Source: Acanthacorydalis orientalis (Eukaryota > Arthropoda > Insecta > Megaloptera > Corydalidae). Taken from it: 64,000 nt of DNA. Shown piece by piece: positions 48,212 through 60,921 of this stretch (its first letter is position 1; the number at the start of each line of letters is the position of its first letter). The position numbers and the translations under genes are program-made. The stretch covers positions 8,943,200 to 9,007,199 of the forward strand of contig CM068316.1 of NCBI GenBank assembly GCA_034766995.1, given 5' to 3'. The notes below the pieces were generated by a model. It had not been told where the DNA came from. It did not search any database and was given only the letters and a program-made list of their open reading frames with translations.

Positions 48212-49281
48212 TGTACCACATTCGAACATTTGTGTGATATGAAAGGTATTCGAAGTCACATACATAATTCCGTATTATATAATACAATAATTTATTTTCC
48301 TATACACATATCTACTAAAAATGGGCCAATTTATGTTTATTTTGTATATGTATACATTTATATGTATATACTCGTATTTATGCATTTATATATATATAAA
48401 GAGAGAGAGAGAGAGAAATTATGATATTAATGAAATATAATTTTTTTATTAATATTTTAATAGTTCTGATGAACGCCAAGTTTAAAAAAGATTTGTTTAT
48501 CTGTTTCTAGCTTCGAAAGAAAAATTATATCAATATTATTGAATAAAGAAGTCTTCATTTAAAATATACTCAATTTCTATAATGTTCTCATTTTTTAAAA
48601 AAAAATCATTTTACTTCAACAGATAATTATTTTTATCGAAAAAAATTTTAAACATTTGAAAATATGAAGTTCTTCTTCATAGCATTGTGATATTTTAAAA
48701 ATATTTACAAAGTAAATAAAATCTTCTGTATGTTTGAAAAGTAAGTACTTTTAATTCATATTTTTATAATTCATATCGAATTATTTTTCAGTTTGTTGAT
48801 TTTAATACAGTAGTTGCTTATGATATTGTTAATATCTATTTCTAGTAATTTTTTTAATATCCAGTTATATAATTTGTTTTTTAAGAACTAAAATGATTAT
48901 CATCTTTTATACTATACAAATATACACAATTATCAAAATAATCCATCCAACAAAAAACTATTAAAATTTAATTAAAAAGAATGTTTTGCTTTTATTTTAT
49001 ATAAACATGAGAAAAAGTAAATACTATTCCTACAAAAAATATATGAAATTAATGTGTTATAACTGAATATTATATATTTAAATTTAGCTATTTTTACGAT
49101 GACAATAGTGGTATTTGTTGTCAATTATTAATTTATTACTAGACACACAATTTCAATACTATTGTATTTAGTGCTATGGTAAATTCAACATTTTAGGTTT
49201 CATTCAAAAATTAAATCATGAAATTAGATGACAGTGAAAATATATTGTCTGTAATTCATTTGGTAAAATGTACAGTGTGTG

Positions 49282-49356
<75 letters not shown>

Positions 49357-49504
49357 GATATTTGATACAACAGTCTACTTTTTCATTAGATACAAAGAAA
49401 TATATTAAAAACAGATTATTTTTCTAAGTCAATCAAGTTAAAGAACATATCATTTTATTTGAAAATTTGGTGTATAATCAAGTTAAAATATTATTTATTT
49501 ATAC
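48071..49504. other. AT desert with (TA)n tracts
   Basis: (TA)n at 48139-48208 and 49286-49351, and (TA)n(GA)n at 48388-48417. No gene seen. Confidence 0.55.
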
Positions 49505-49575
49505 AAGCAGACTCCCTGGTCGCTGTGTTCGCCCACCCCTAGGACACATTTTCCCCCACTCGCTCTCTCTTAACA
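49505..49575 (-). repeat. C-rich patch in AT desert
   Basis: CTCCCTGGTCGCTGTGTTCG, CCCACCCCTAGGACAC, CCCCCACTCGCTC. On the minus strand it reads GCGAGTGGGGG..., loosely like the patches at 26.4 and 29.6 kb. Confidence 0.3.
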
Positions 49576-50248
49576 AATAACAGAAATTAACAGATTATAC
49601 TCACAAATAATCTACGTTAAATTCAAGTCATAAAATTTTTATTGAAACAATTTATAAAAACTATCAACAAAAATAATATTAAAATGTGTAAGAATTTTTT
49701 ACTCTAAAGCTACAATGAATTCAATATTTTGAATAAATTTCTTATCAGTTTTACACTGAAATCATATACCCTCTTTCGTTGTATACCATGAGAAAGCTAC
49801 ATACATTTTACTGATGTCAACCAATCAGAACAGAGACCACACGATATCAATCAACCAATCATAACACGAATAAAATTTCATTAAAAATATGCACGGGACT
49901 GATTTTTAATTATAGAGACATTATAAAATCAGTACTAACTTTTCTTGATATTCTCAATTTTTTGCTCAGACTAATTTAATGATAACTTATTAAACAAGTT
50001 AATTTTTAATCAAACAGTATTCATCGAATTATTTTCCATTTCACTCTAATCGTTTGGAACAACGTTCATTTTTTATCGATAGAGATAAAAATTATTTAAA
50101 CAATTGTTATTAATACCATGAACATATATTTAGTCATGAAGTTTCACTTCTCATCATTTCACTTTGTTGTTGCTCGAAGATCTAAAGCTAACATTTTATA
50201 ATCTAAAATGTTTACCTTCAACTTAATATAAATATTCATATATTTGTA

Positions 50249-50280
<32 letters not shown>

Positions 50281-50574
50281 CAAATATATAAGGCCCCTGT
50301 ATCAATCTAAATACATTCGAATAATTCCAATTATAAATTCAATACAAACAAAATAATTTCCTTTTGTTATTATAAACTCCTACGAACTCCAACTGTTTAA
50401 CACATTGGTATCTTGACCGCCAGACTATAGGTTCATGTCGTACTGTAATTAGATTTAAACTTAGGAAGTCTAACTATGTACAAATTTGAACCTTAACCAT
50501 AAACATAACTATTATATATCGTACTCAATTCTAAACTAAATTATACGGAATGACGTTAACAGTAAACAACATTA

Positions 50575-50639
<65 letters not shown>

Positions 50640-52029
50640 TACTTTATACATAAACCCGGAGCTTCATTTACAGCGCATATGTGTGCTGTTCAGTTAGTTA
50701 ATGAGACAAATCGATTTTGGTTATTAAATCAGATAAAAGATTTATAAATAACTCTACATCAGTACAAGCAAACGTATTTAACATTTGAATTTGTCAATGA
50801 AAATTTATATTTGTGGTTTATTTACCAAGTACGTATTTCCTTGAAGAAATTTTCCATTTTATTATTCATTTCGAAATATTATCGTACAGCTTTTATTAAT
50901 ATTTAATCATCCGGAATTACTAAGTAAGACATTTATAATAAAAGCGTTGTGTACAGAGTTTACTTCCTTTAAGCAGAAATGAAATTTAATTTTTAATGCA
51001 CGAATGTTTTTTTTATTTACTTTTTTCTGTCGAATAATTAACTTTTATTTTTCTCGAATATGTAATCATTTATGAATGTCCTTTTTAAATAATTTTTGTA
51101 AAGAATTCAGATACAAAATGGTCGTAATATAAAAATGTTATAGCAGGAATGATAAGATTTTGGTAAAATATTTTAAATACTCTATTGTTAACTGTACATT
51201 AGACTTTTGTCAGTGTTTTCAAATTTTGTTTTATTTTGATTTCATTTTTAAATATCAATATAAATAAAAAAATGATGTTGAAATTTAAAAAAAGTGTATT
51301 AATTTTAAAAATACTCTTATATAAAATGATAATTAAAGATGAATGAAATAATTTATTTCAATTTCTGTAAAGAATTGAGATATAAAAATTTCATATCATA
51401 TAAAATTGTATGAAATGGAATCAGAAGTAAATAGATTTTTGTACACTATTTTAAATAATTCATGTTAAATATAAGTTACATAAACCATCTTCAGAACGGT
51501 AAGGTATAAAAAAATATAAGAGCACTAAGATCCTATTTTTTGAGTCTTATTCGCACATTATATAGAATGATCTTTTATTAACTTAATAAAGAAAAACTCT
51601 CATGACGAATCAGACCAATCTGCTAGATGACTAACGGATAGTCTGATGCTTTCTAGTAATTAATACCTAGGTACGAAAATTATAGTCTATGATAAAAAAT
51701 ATAAAGTGACGTGACATATGTCATTAGTTCTCTTAACATCAACAATAAAGCAAGTTTTATTGATCTAAGTGCAAGAGATCTAATATTTAATTATTCTCTC
51801 TAATTTTTTAACATAAAAACCCAGATTTAAATGAACAGCCAACTTTTTGAATATGGTAAGCCATTAAAGTGACTCTGAAGACCAAACTGAAGACTTTTAA
51901 ATCATCCCTCAGAATTAGACTCTTACTATTGTGTGTAAACATGGAAAATAATTCTGTTGAAAGTGGAAAATATATATTTTCAAATAATTTGATTATTTTT
52001 TTAATCCTAAATCGCTTTCTGGTACACTA
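49576..52029. other. AT desert
   Basis: (TA)n at 50255-50280 and 50578-50635. A family E-like piece (CCATCTTCAGAACGGTAAGG) lies near 51485. No gene seen. Confidence 0.5.
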
Positions 52030-52375
52030 CAATTCTGACACTGTAGCTAAATTCACTTTCAAAAATAAATTATTTTCTCAGTCCACAAACCACAAAAAAA
52101 TTTCTTGTCAGAAATATTCAATTTATAATTATTGACCATTTATTATTACTTTTTGTATACATTTTGATGTGTTATTCTCTCATCTTCAGAGCGCCAAAGC
52201 AAATAATGATTTATTTTTTTTCTAATGTCAAATTTTTCTTTACTTTTATGATCTGAAGATGATAGTATTGCCATATATTCACATAAACAACAATAAAACA
52301 ATAATTTATTGAACATTTTCGAGCAGAAAATTTTTTTGTGGTTTGAAGAGTGAACTGGAATCTGTTTAATCACAA
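52030..52375 (+). repeat. Family E foldback repeat, copy
   Basis: Seed CTGTAGCTAAATTCACTTTC. The left arm AAACCACAAAAAAATTTCTT and the right arm AAAATTTTTTTGTGGTTTGA are inverted, as are the CTCATCTTCAGAGCG and TGATCTGAAGATGATAG blocks. Frames on both strands over it are shadows. Confidence 0.65.
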
Positions 52376-52739
52376 TTTTTAATAGTTTTTATATACAAAA
52401 TTTTAAGACAGTTTAATAATAATATAAAATAAAAAAATAACAACATTAAGTATGGATTTTTAGTCTCTATGAACGTATATTATGTCATGATATATTTTTA
52501 TCTATTTTATAATTTTACAAAGATAAAATATTATTAACTTTTTGTAACTATAAAATAGTTGCTTTCATAATAAACTATACGTTGAATATCAAAATATACA
52601 CTTTTAAGATAATACTCGATAGCTCTAAACCCTGTTTTCTCTAGCAAGAGCAATTTTTTGATTGATATCTTAATGTATTTCTGTATGACAAAAAAAAACT
52701 ATGCAACTAATAGCAATAAAATATAACGACTAAGATTAC
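52376..52739. other. AT-rich spacer
   Basis: No feature recognised. Confidence 0.5.
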
Positions 52740-53110
52740 ACTCTTCCATATATGACACGAACCTTTAATACGTAAGACCGTGTTCAGCTTTCAATCGTTC
52801 TCTTAGTTATCTCTGATAAAGTCGAACATGGTTCGCTTTGAGCTATACAAGCAACTGCGCAACAGTATCCATTGATTATAGTATATATAGGGCAGAATAG
52901 TAGTTCGAGTGTAATAAGCATCGTTCTGAGTACGATGGTAGTACACACAAACACATCCATACACACATAGAGCGGCGAATCTGTATTCAAGAAAAGGGTT
53001 AAACACGTTAGGCTCGAAGTTAGTAATGCACTCTGCCACCCATTTTGAAACGTTCGCTTTATACGAGAAAAGCTTATTTCGTACATCACAGAAATCTGTG
53101 AAGCGACTCT
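52740..53110. promoter_or_regulatory. GC-elevated island 11 with TATA-like box
   Basis: Unique-looking, CpG-bearing DNA with TATATATAGGGC at 52882. The minus strand is open in two overlapping frames (101 and 78 codons, to 53089) without a recognised domain. Could be a promoter or a lineage-specific exon. Confidence 0.3.
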
Positions 53111-53253
53111 TGAATTCTTGATTCGAAATTTACATTGACATAAACTATGATGTAGACGAAATATTTAGAAATTGTTTGATAGAAGATTCGTGTATACACA
53201 TACAACGAACACAAATGTAAACATTTATACACATATACAATACATACACACAT

Positions 53254-53284
<31 letters not shown>

Positions 53285-53736
53285 ATTTCTCTAGAACTTA
53301 TATTTGATTAACATTATTAATCTTCAATATCACATAATGAAAAACACATTTTGATGAGATTTTTAAAAAGAATATAAAAAATTGAAATAAATTAAATAAA
53401 GTTTGCTTTAATTAAGAATTCAATTTCATAGTACGGAATATCACTGATTGATACTTTAAAAGATAATCTAATATGCTTCACATTTTTTTTTATAAGCAAT
53501 CAAATAAATAGATAAAATCGAATCTTTAATTTCGAGAAATAAATGATCTTTCTGTACAAACATTCTAAACACTTATAGAACTGTGACTCGGTTCGTTTTA
53601 CGAACACAAAACTTGTATATGCGAAATTTGGTTTAAATTATAAACAGATTCTTAAGTTTTATTTCAATTTTAATAAGTGTTCTAGTAAATTAGAATTGAT
53701 TTGTATTCAACCGATGTTCTGTTCAGTAGTAATGTA
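53111..53736. other. AT-rich spacer
   Basis: (CA)n(TA)n at about 53245-53284. Confidence 0.5.
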
Positions 53737-53817
53737 TTGGATTGGTAAGAAAATAATTGCGGTTTTTGTTACGAATTTGAAGGTCATAACCCGCAATTAT
53801 TTTTTCTACCAACCTAA
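53737..53817. mobile_element. 81-bp MADE1-like mariner MITE
   Basis: Essentially two facing terminal repeats: TTGGATTGGTAAGAAAATAA, TTGCGGTTTTTG on the left and, inverted, TTAGGTTGGTAGAAAAAATA, ATTGCGGGTTATGACC on the right, flanked by TA. The right half carries the family B signature ATGACCTTCAAA. The size and terminus resemble the 80-bp human MADE1 element of Hsmar1. That is a family-level likeness, not identity. Confidence 0.8.
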
Positions 53818-54593
53818 TACAAAGATGAGCTACATATTCGTTTATGATTTTTTTTTATATTAAAGTAAACGAATTTAAAATTTGAATTATTTTTTAATTA
53901 ATTTTAAAACTACATTCATTTTTAAAAGACTATGAGGAACTACCTGCTACTCTCTGCGTTATGTTATGTTTGTTTTGTCAGCTCATGGTTTCAAGTTTAA
54001 TTCATTAAATTTTTTTCTTAAATAGTTTCCATGTTTAAATATATTACTTTGTAAAAACCAATAAACAGTTATTTCTTTCTGTTCCTTTCTATTTTCCTGT
54101 TAATTTTGACGGACTACATACCACGAATATTTAACAACTTCGTTTCTACATTTGGCAAAAATAAATTTACAATATTAATTAACGGTAATTCCATACATTT
54201 TGAATAATTATAATTTAGATTTTATGATAATTTTACTTTCACGAATAAATTAGTATACCAAATGCCATAAAAGTGTATAATATTATCAACAACTGATTAT
54301 TTCAGTGATTGTCACTTGTAATACGTCAACCATCTTAAATTATAAATTAATTTTAATAACCGCGCAGTTCTTTCATAGATAAAGTTAATGAGATTAAAAT
54401 TATACAATAAATATATATGTCAATATTGTGTTAGATGATATTTTATTATAAATAAAAAAAATATTTTAATTTTGGTAGCGTATTGATTAATTTATAATAT
54501 TAATGTAAAGGTGAATCTATTTACTACTGTATAATTTTGAAATTTAGGTTTTATAATCGAGACATCCATCCTTTAATTTCAATTAACTGCCTT
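53818..54593. other. AT-rich spacer
   Basis: A family E-like piece (TTTTACTTTCACGAATAAATT) lies near 54232. No gene seen. Confidence 0.5.
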
Positions 54594-54925
54594 AGTGAGC
54601 CTCAACCTTATATAATGCTATATAAAGTGACCTTATATGAACCGTATAAGGAAAGTATAAATTCACTTTATACAAACCATATATGGTATAAGGTGAGATA
54701 AGGTAATATTATATGAGATGCGAGTGAGGGTCATTATCATCCATATATGGTCGTTAATCCTATAAAATATGACTTTCCTTACCGTATAAGGATCATATAA
54801 AGTCATTTTATATGCCTTATAAGATTAATATAAGGTATATATAAGGTTGCCAGTATGGATTCTCATCCTTACATAGATTTTATAAAGAATATCTAAAACC
54901 TTATTCGGAAGATATAAGGTTGAAG
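54594..54925 (+). repeat. CCTTATAT/CArG-rich dispersed repeat, copy 2
   Basis: Homologous to 13425-13695 in reverse. Begins CCTTAGTGAGCCTCAACC and ends near ATATAAGGTTGAAG. Contains CCATATATGG at 54677-54686 and 54741-54750, the same two positions as in copy 1. Slightly longer than copy 1 because of small insertions. Confidence 0.8.
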
Positions 54926-55682
54926 ATTACTAAGTTGTTGATATATCATCAAAAACAGAAAATTCTGATTCACAAAAAACAAGATCCTGCGGAATATTAC
55001 ACTGATCAAAAACTTATCCAGATATACTGTTAAAAAATTTATTTTTAATTTATTGTTAAAAGAGATAACAATAATTTATTTTTCAATAAAATTCTGCTTA
55101 ATGCTTTTTTTTAAATTCAATCAAATCCAAATGATACTCATTAAAAGCATCCAAAGGAGCGCGACTCATAATTCGAATAACTATTTAATTATTGTATAAA
55201 TTGATACAGAAAGACCATACGTTTTGAATTTTATCATCTTCATAGCAATAAGTAATTTCGGCAAATCTTCATAACGTGGACATATAAAATCTCACAAGAA
55301 ATTTCAAGTATTTTATGGTATTTGAATATAAATTTATTTGTGAAATATTTTAAATCAATTCAAATAATGTTAACATTTTCAGAATAATAGATATTATATT
55401 GATTGTTAAAAATGAGACATAATAATAAGATGATGATTCGTTTAGGTGATTTAAGAGAAAATTAAATTTAATTAAGTTAAAAGGATGATTTTAAATTATA
55501 TATTATGTTTTTATAATCTGAAGATGAAAGTTTACTTAAAATGCTCTTAAACTTGTTCAAGATTGATAAAAATTATTTTTCAACTTAATAAATTACCTTC
55601 GAGCTTAGACTATTCATTTATTAATATAAAATTTTGAATATATTTTTATTAGATTTTTTTTAAAAAAATGTATTGATCTACG

Positions 55683-55725
<43 letters not shown>

Positions 55726-58495
55726 TCGAAAAATATAAATGACAGCCTATACGAATCAATGAAACTTGTCTGCTCATAAAAAGACAACACAAGGAAATCT
55801 CTATTAATAAATATTTCTCGCGAAAGCACATCAACTACGATTTCTGTTCGTCTGAAACTTCCCACTTATCTATTAAGTTTCTACTTAGAGATATGTCTGT
55901 CATAGCTTCTTAACACAAGTTCAAGACAGTTCAATGCTAAAGTCCAGACAGAATAGACATTCACGTTAAGAAGCATTGTTCGAAATTCGAAGAGTATGCT
56001 GACAGGTGTATGTGTTTGCACACTTTCTTTAGAACTATTATTATGTTAGTTATTTTTCCATTTATTTCAGAAACATGTATCGTCTTCCCAACAGACATTC
56101 TGTACAGATTCTGTAACTTTTTATAACATCTATTACTGAAAATAATAAATATGTTGACGTTACGAATTATAAAAGTTCTCTTATGAAATCATTTATGCTC
56201 TGTTGGTTGATTAGTTTAAGTATTATAACATATAGTATATATTTTGTAAAAAATAATAATTGATTGGAAATGAAATGAAAATTTAATTAACGTTTAAAAA
56301 TCTTTATATCACATTCATCTTCCAAGACTTTGTATATTTGTTTTTCTACACAATTTGATTTAATTTTTTAACGAAAAGCTGATAGCAAGATATCTTCGAA
56401 TTCTGAGTTTATACTTTTATTTTTTTTATGAATTTGTGAAGAGGCTATTTAATTTCAAATTTATATATATATAATTTCTTTTCATTTACAAATGTAATAT
56501 CTAATAAAACATCCTTTTCGAGCTCTCAATTTTATATATGTTATTTTTTTTTTAAGTGTAAGATATTTAATACATGCACAAGTCTGGTAATTTTATAGCA
56601 ATTAAAAGAAAGATAAATTATTAAATAAATCCAAAAATTTCAAAGCAGCTCTTAAAAAATACATTCTAGAATAAACTCTACCAGAATATTATAATTAATC
56701 GCATTCTCCTTATAATATCTAAACAAATCTTTTCACTTACTCAATTTTTGTCTGTCTATATACAGTATAAATCATTTTTTTGTATAATCAAAATAGTAGA
56801 ATATATATTATGATATTTTTAAATAGTTTTGTTTGAAGAGAAATTAACAAAATTATTCTTATATTATTATAAAATTTATATTTGAGATAATATTAGTTCG
56901 CACATGATTGTTTATTATTTCTGAACTATTATTGCAGACTAGTAATTATTTTTCTTGGAGATTAGAAGCAAGAATAAAAAATAAACTTTCGACAGTGTTG
57001 ATATAACTGAATAATCTCCTATTTCTTTTATTATATATTTGCCTATACTTAATTTTGCTTCTTAATTGTATATTCAAATACAATTGTTTATATATTAAAG
57101 TTGTGAATTTTTATATTCAAATATTATTCTTTTACAATTAATTCAGCTTATTTAAAACAAATTTCCACCAATTCTGAGTACATAATTTTTAACACTATGT
57201 AAACAAATTTTTTTCTGGTCCAATGTATATTTGACCTTATATACTTTTGCTAGCATATTAATTTTTAAAAGGCATACCTATTTTTTTAATCTTTTTGTTT
57301 CAAAAAATTAGTCTCATATTTATTTTAAATACAAATCAAATTTTATTTATGAAAAATACTATTACTTTGATAAATTACTTTCTTAGAATATTAACATTAA
57401 ATTTTATTATTTTATGATAATTTTATCATAAAATCCTGACACTAAATTCACTTTCATAAGTGAATTTTTTCTTCTTACAAACAAACAAAAATATAATTGT
57501 CGAGTAAATAATTAATTTTTGAAAGATAATTTTATGTTTTTAGAGTAAAAACGTAAAATATTTTTACTGTTAGAAATTATTTTGAACTCGATTGAATTAT
57601 TTTGATTTAAATAGGAATTTAATTCTAAAAATATTTTCTATTTGTCATATAAACTATGACTATAGACCTTTGTTGTTTAATGAAATTTATATTCAATTTT
57701 TCACCATTTTAAATCTTATTTATAACAGCCATCATAAAAAATGTGTTAACTTCAGAAAATTATAAAATATGTTGCCCTGGTACACTTTGTTCTTTTGGAT
57801 CAGCCGAGTGTCTGATCTCTACTACTAGTTTCGGTACGTGTGGCTTCTACAGGTTAATATTAGTCTCAATTTAAAACTAATTTGTGTTCATCAAATATGT
57901 TTTAGATGGGACGCGGTTTATAATTTCGAGGTGTTAAAATATATAATATTATATATAATTCCTATCAGTTGATCGTATTAAAGGGATAATAAGTATAAAC
58001 ACGAAGAATTATAATTTTTAAAAAGCAAAAAAATATTTACCACAAGAATGACATTAAACATACATTAAATGATCAAACAAATATACTAAAATATTTTTCT
58101 CAATCCTACGAAAAACATACTCTATTCAGCAAGAACAATTATATAAAATGACAACAATAATTTTAAGTTTTATAGAAACTTCTCTCTTAAAATCCCTTCA
58201 CTGAACTTAATCTCAACTTAATTCCAAATATTTAAACCACAATATGTCGCCCATTTAATTGAAATGGCCTCATAAAATTAGTTTACATAAAGTTTAATCT
58301 AAAATAACGACTGTCTTATCCAAACCGGCATAATTGTACAAGTGCACTTTTGATTTCACACAAATTCAGTAATTATGTATTTCTTTTTTAAAGAAGAATA
58401 TTTTTTTGTCATTGCCAAAAATAGTTTCATATGAAACTCTACATATTATTGTTTTCTCATTTCCTTATTTAAAATATCAGATTCGCCTATTTAAG

Positions 58496-58498
<3 letters not shown>
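54926..58498. other. AT desert
   Basis: (CA)n(TA)n at 55683-55725 and a family E seed (ACTAAATTCACTTTCATAAG) near 57442. A slightly GC-elevated spot at 57775-57860 has no frame. The minus frames over 55614-55865 come partly from the microsatellite. No gene seen. Confidence 0.5.

Positions 58499-58567
<69 letters not shown>
58499..58567. repeat. (TA)n(TG)n microsatellite
   Basis: About 45 bases of TA, then about 22 of TG. Confidence 0.9.
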
Positions 58568-58679
58568 TTAGGATATAAAACAGATAAAGACAGAAAGAGA
58601 AGGATATTCCGTTAAGTATCATTTTAAGTTACAGTATTCTTGCATCAAAAATAGAACGTAGATTTAACAACGATAGTAG

Positions 58680-59060
58680 ATCTCTTTACCACAGTCTATA
58701 TAGCCGGTCGTGAGTCGTGAGGGGGTGGCAATTTTCGAATCAGAGTGGTGCGAGTATAACGGTGAGGATCCGCCAGTACATCGTACTAGTCGAACGAATC
58801 TTCCCTTCTCACTCACACCGACATCACGGCCATTACAAGGAACGAGTGGCGGTAGCACAGCGTCGGCGACATCGTTGTCCCGTGTTGTCGCTGCGTGCTC
58901 CTCAAAGGAAAAGGATTTTATTTCGCCGACATACGAGATCGGGATCTGGCGCCGCGCGTGGTGGCGTTTCATATAACAACCGCCGCAACCGCAGCTCGCA
59001 TCTCTGTCCTTCCACATTGGTCCGCCGCTTTGTTTTAGGGCCGTACTAGAAACCGCCGGA
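58680..59060. promoter_or_regulatory. Most GC-rich island of the window, CpG-dense, promoter-like
   Basis: About 380 bases with dense CpG (ATCTGGCGCCGCGCGTGGTG, ACAACCGCCGCAACCGCAGC) inside AT desert. TATATAG lies at 58697-58703 at its left border, and donor-like GGTGAGG and CGTGAGT strings follow. Three long frames overlap (88 and 110 codons plus, 117 codons minus) because stops are rare at this composition, so none can be preferred and coding is not claimed. No repeat copy seen. Best single candidate in the window for a host promoter or first exon. Confidence 0.45.
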
Positions 59061-60238
59061 TAATCACGATATAAATTGTTTCAATTACATAATACGCACT
59101 GTAAAGATACAGAGGACAGAAACAGAAATGGTTTCATATTTTTTTCTGGCACGGAAAATATGTAATCGGTCGTTTATGTCTTGCGGTTAATTTTTTTTGT
59201 ATTATACAAGTTTATATATTTTTTTATTATCAAGCCTTATATGTGCTTTGATGGTATACTTTTTTAGATTAAACGATTATTTATTTTCAATCAACTACAT
59301 TCCTATTCACACTTGCGTATTATAGACAAAAAATATTGAATTATTAAAAAAAGTATTCTTTATTGTAATTTTAGAGAATAAAAATAAGATAAGGTTTATT
59401 AAAAATAAATGAAACTTTAAAAATATGACAACCATAAACATTTTTTTATCTTGTCTTATCTAATTTATTATTAAATATAATCATTAATTATAATTCAACT
59501 ACTGAACTTTTTAACAATTTGATAAACTGAATTATTGAATAATTTAATGTTTAAATTTTATACAAAACCGTAATACCGTGAATGATGTATTCAGACTTAA
59601 AAAAAACTTTCTAAAAACATGTCAACTGATTACCAGTAAGAATTACTAGCTTTTTTATAACTGAACAGCTTTAAAATGTACGTCGTTTATTCTGATATAT
59701 GTAACATTTCAGTCTTTTCACATATCTACATATAAAATATCTTTCAAATTTAACACTTTTATCAAAACGAATATAAATAAAACGAAGTTAAAATAATCAT
59801 CGAAAAGTATTTTCTTATTATTCGCTCTAGACCTTTTTTAAATTTCTAAAATTTTTTTTTTGAAAATACGATTATATTTCAAATAGTACTGAGATTTTTA
59901 TTATTAAACACAATAAACCTTTTTTTTATAATGAAATTAATTCATGTGTAAGAATATTCATGTGAAGACAAATCGATGAAAAAAAGCATATTTAAAAGGT
60001 TATACGTTTGTTGTATTAGATACGATTGATTGATGAATTTATTCACGATTTCTTTGATATATCAAAACATAACATACAGAGTCACGTAGAAGATAAAATC
60101 CAATAACAGATGACATTTACAAAACTCTGTCACGTAAATCATACATTGACTGTTATTCTTCTTTCAACGCTGTTCATATAAAAATAAATATAAATGCCGT
60201 AGAACACAGAAATACAATTAGACCGTGAATGTGTCTGT

Positions 60239-60276
<38 letters not shown>

Positions 60277-60385
60277 GTATAAATTTTAAAAGATAAAATC
60301 TTTAGAGATTTTATTAACTCATAAAAACAAATCCAAATGTGCAAAAATTAAAACTTATTTATAAATATAAGTGTATATATATATA
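59061..60385. other. AT-rich spacer
   Basis: (TA)n at about 60243-60271. Nothing else recognised. Confidence 0.5.
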
Positions 60386-60889
60386 TTAAATGTACAAATT
60401 AATTCGGTTCTTTTTTGATCTAAAATAAATGTTTACAAAAAAATGGAATATATTTCGATTTTCAAAAACCCACCACTATTTTATATAGCTTGACTCCATC
60501 TGTCGGAGAAACGAAAAACCCTTTATTAAGAAAAAGACTTTGAGTCGATGCAGTCTTAATGCATATTCGGACTTCTTCCACTGTTTTAGCATTTTTACAT
60601 GTTATATACGTCAAAACACCTCATCCCAAACCTGCATAAATCGTTCTCGCGACTTTGGCAGCTTTTTTTTTGAATTGGAATACAAAAAGTATGCAATGCC
60701 TAATATGCTGTTTTTCAGACGCTAGTGTTCACTACTGTTTTGTGAGATTATATCAACTGCTTGACAAAAATATATAGTGTTTTTAAATCTTAAGTTCGGC
60801 ATTTAAAAATTCTAAAACGAAGAGAAAATATTTTCATTTAAAACAGAGTTATGATTGAATCAATTTAAAGGCATCAAATTATTTTTACA

Positions 60890-60894
<5 letters not shown>
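60386..60894 (-). mobile_element. Family C internally deleted mariner, copy C3
   Basis: About 509 bp. The left terminus TTAAATGTACAAATTAATTC and the right terminus TTAGATGTAAAAATAATTTG (inverted) are both complete, each passing directly into (TA)n. The inside matches C1 (TTTGAGTCGATG, CGGACTTCTTCCACTGTTTT, TATGCAATGCCTAATATGCT). It encodes a decayed HTH on the minus strand and no catalytic domain. Confidence 0.7.

Positions 60895-60921
<27 letters not shown>

Noticed and set aside
52882..52890. TATATATAG as a proven promoter
   Set aside because: TA-rich strings are everywhere in this window, and no initiator or transcript evidence supports this one specifically.
58664..59049. Three overlapping frames of 88-117 codons as protein genes
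   Set aside because: All three frames are open on both strands at once because the island is GC-rich. None has a recognisable domain or better codon pattern.
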